Below are positions 63,653-64,000 of a stretch of DNA of 64,000 bases, piece after piece. Below the pieces are notes generated by a model. The model saw only the letters and a list, made by a program, of their open reading frames with translations, was not told where the DNA came from and made no database searches. This DNA is from Acidobacteriota bacterium (GTDB lineage Bacteria > Acidobacteriota > Thermoanaerobaculia > Thermoanaerobaculales > Thermoanaerobaculaceae), in NCBI GenBank assembly GCA_016213675.1, contig JACQZW010000045.1, positions 62,001-126,000 on the forward strand, read 5' to 3'. Within the stretch, counting starts at the first letter, position 1, and each line of letters opens with the position of its first letter. The position numbers were made by a program, and so were the translations under genes.

Positions 63653-64000
63653 ATGCTGAACCTGATGCAAATCTACAAGGTCTCGCTGGTCGCGCTGCGG
63701 CGCAACCCGATGCGGACGCTGCTCACCATGCTCGGCGTGATCATCGGGGTCGGCTGCGTCGTCGCCATGGTCGCGATCGGCCAGGGCGCCTCGTCGGCGA
63801 TCCAGAGCCAGATCGGCGCGCTGGGCACCAACATGCTGATGATCTTCTCCGGCTCGCGATCGTCCGGCGGGGTGCGGCACGGCATGGGATCGGTGCAGAC
63901 GCTCACCGTGGACGACGCCGCCGCGATCGTCCGGGAGTGCCCGTCGGTGGCGCTCGCGGAGCCTGGCGTGCGCACCGGCGCGCAGGTCGTCTTCGGCAAC
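63653..64000 (+). CDS. MacB-type ABC transporter permease, N-terminal part (cut by window end)
   Basis: ATG 63653 follows GGCGGAGG. The 116 visible residues begin MLNLMQIYKVSLVALRRNP, then a membrane span LTMLGVIIGVGCVVAMVAIGQGASSAI and the start of a MacB periplasmic core (IGALGTNMLMIFSGS). This is the FtsX/MacB permease pattern. No ATPase domain precedes it, so the nucleotide-binding subunit must be a separate gene, either downstream or elsewhere. Confidence 0.9.
   Translation, partial: MLNLMQIYKVSLVALRRNPMRTLLTMLGVIIGVGCVVAMVAIGQGASSAIQSQIGALGTNMLMIFSGSRSSGGVRHGMGSVQTLTVDDAAAIVRECPSVALAEPGVRTGAQVVFGN

Overview
This 64 kb window is a contiguous stretch of a GC-rich bacterial chromosome. 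About 55 genes are packed with short gaps and many 4-bp ATGA/GTGA overlaps. An LPS-export lipoprotein (LptE), lipoprotein signals, an EnvC-type operon and PilT motors point to a diderm bacterium. A eukaryotic-like citrate synthase, an indolepyruvate:ferredoxin oxidoreductase, a CBM9/DUF5916 outer-membrane protein, PATAN/DUF4388 and SpoIIE signalling proteins and a tricorn-like protease together fit Acidobacteriota best. That assignment is inference; Gemmatimonadota or Myxococcota are not excluded. I see no phage, insertion sequence, CRISPR array, rRNA or tRNA gene.

Layout. 0-3.5 kb: end of a tRNA-dihydrouridine synthase, a polyketide-type methyltransferase, selD (itself a selenoprotein gene with an in-frame UGA and a SECIS-like hairpin), a 39-bp nested palindrome, a tiny membrane peptide and an OsmC-like protein. 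3.5-10.1 kb: a minus-strand operon of serine hydrolase, membrane phosphodiesterase, EnvC-like factor, S41-like protein and divergent polysaccharide deacetylase; the EnvC and S41 members have lost their catalytic residues. 10.2-13.4 kb: RluA-type pseudouridine synthase, lipoprotein, 3-methyladenine glycosylase, sugar epimerase. 13.5-20 kb: leuS-lptE, then ribH-nusB-transglutaminase-DUF4388, the latter set bracketed by two copies of a G-rich repeat. 20.2-22.9 kb: a structured leader RNA candidate followed by iorAB. 22.9-31.2 kb: DksA-finger/SpoIIE phosphatase, citrate synthase, rhomboid protease, fumarase, YfhO-like protein.

31.3-40.2 kb: zinc-ribbon protein with a coupled unknown protein, TerC, M14 peptidase, DUF4412-type protein, Nfu scaffold, and an ECF sigma/anti-sigma/membrane protein operon. 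40.3-49 kb (minus strand): trpS, a lytic transglycosylase, alaS, recX, a methyltransferase and two PilT-like ATPases. 49-62 kb: TolB-like lipoprotein, CorC/HlyC protein, a large tricorn-like protease, several small secreted proteins, a channel-like protein, the CBM9/DUF5916 protein and a YyaL/SSP411 protein. 62-64 kb: a MacA-like adaptor and the start of a MacB-type permease.

The most notable signals are the Sec-encoding selD with its palindromic control region, the leader RNA upstream of iorA, a G-rich repeat family carrying stem-loops with identical 32-nt loops, repeat-encoded ends on fumarase and LptE, and an EnvC operon of apparent pseudoenzymes. All calls come from reading the sequence; no database search was run.
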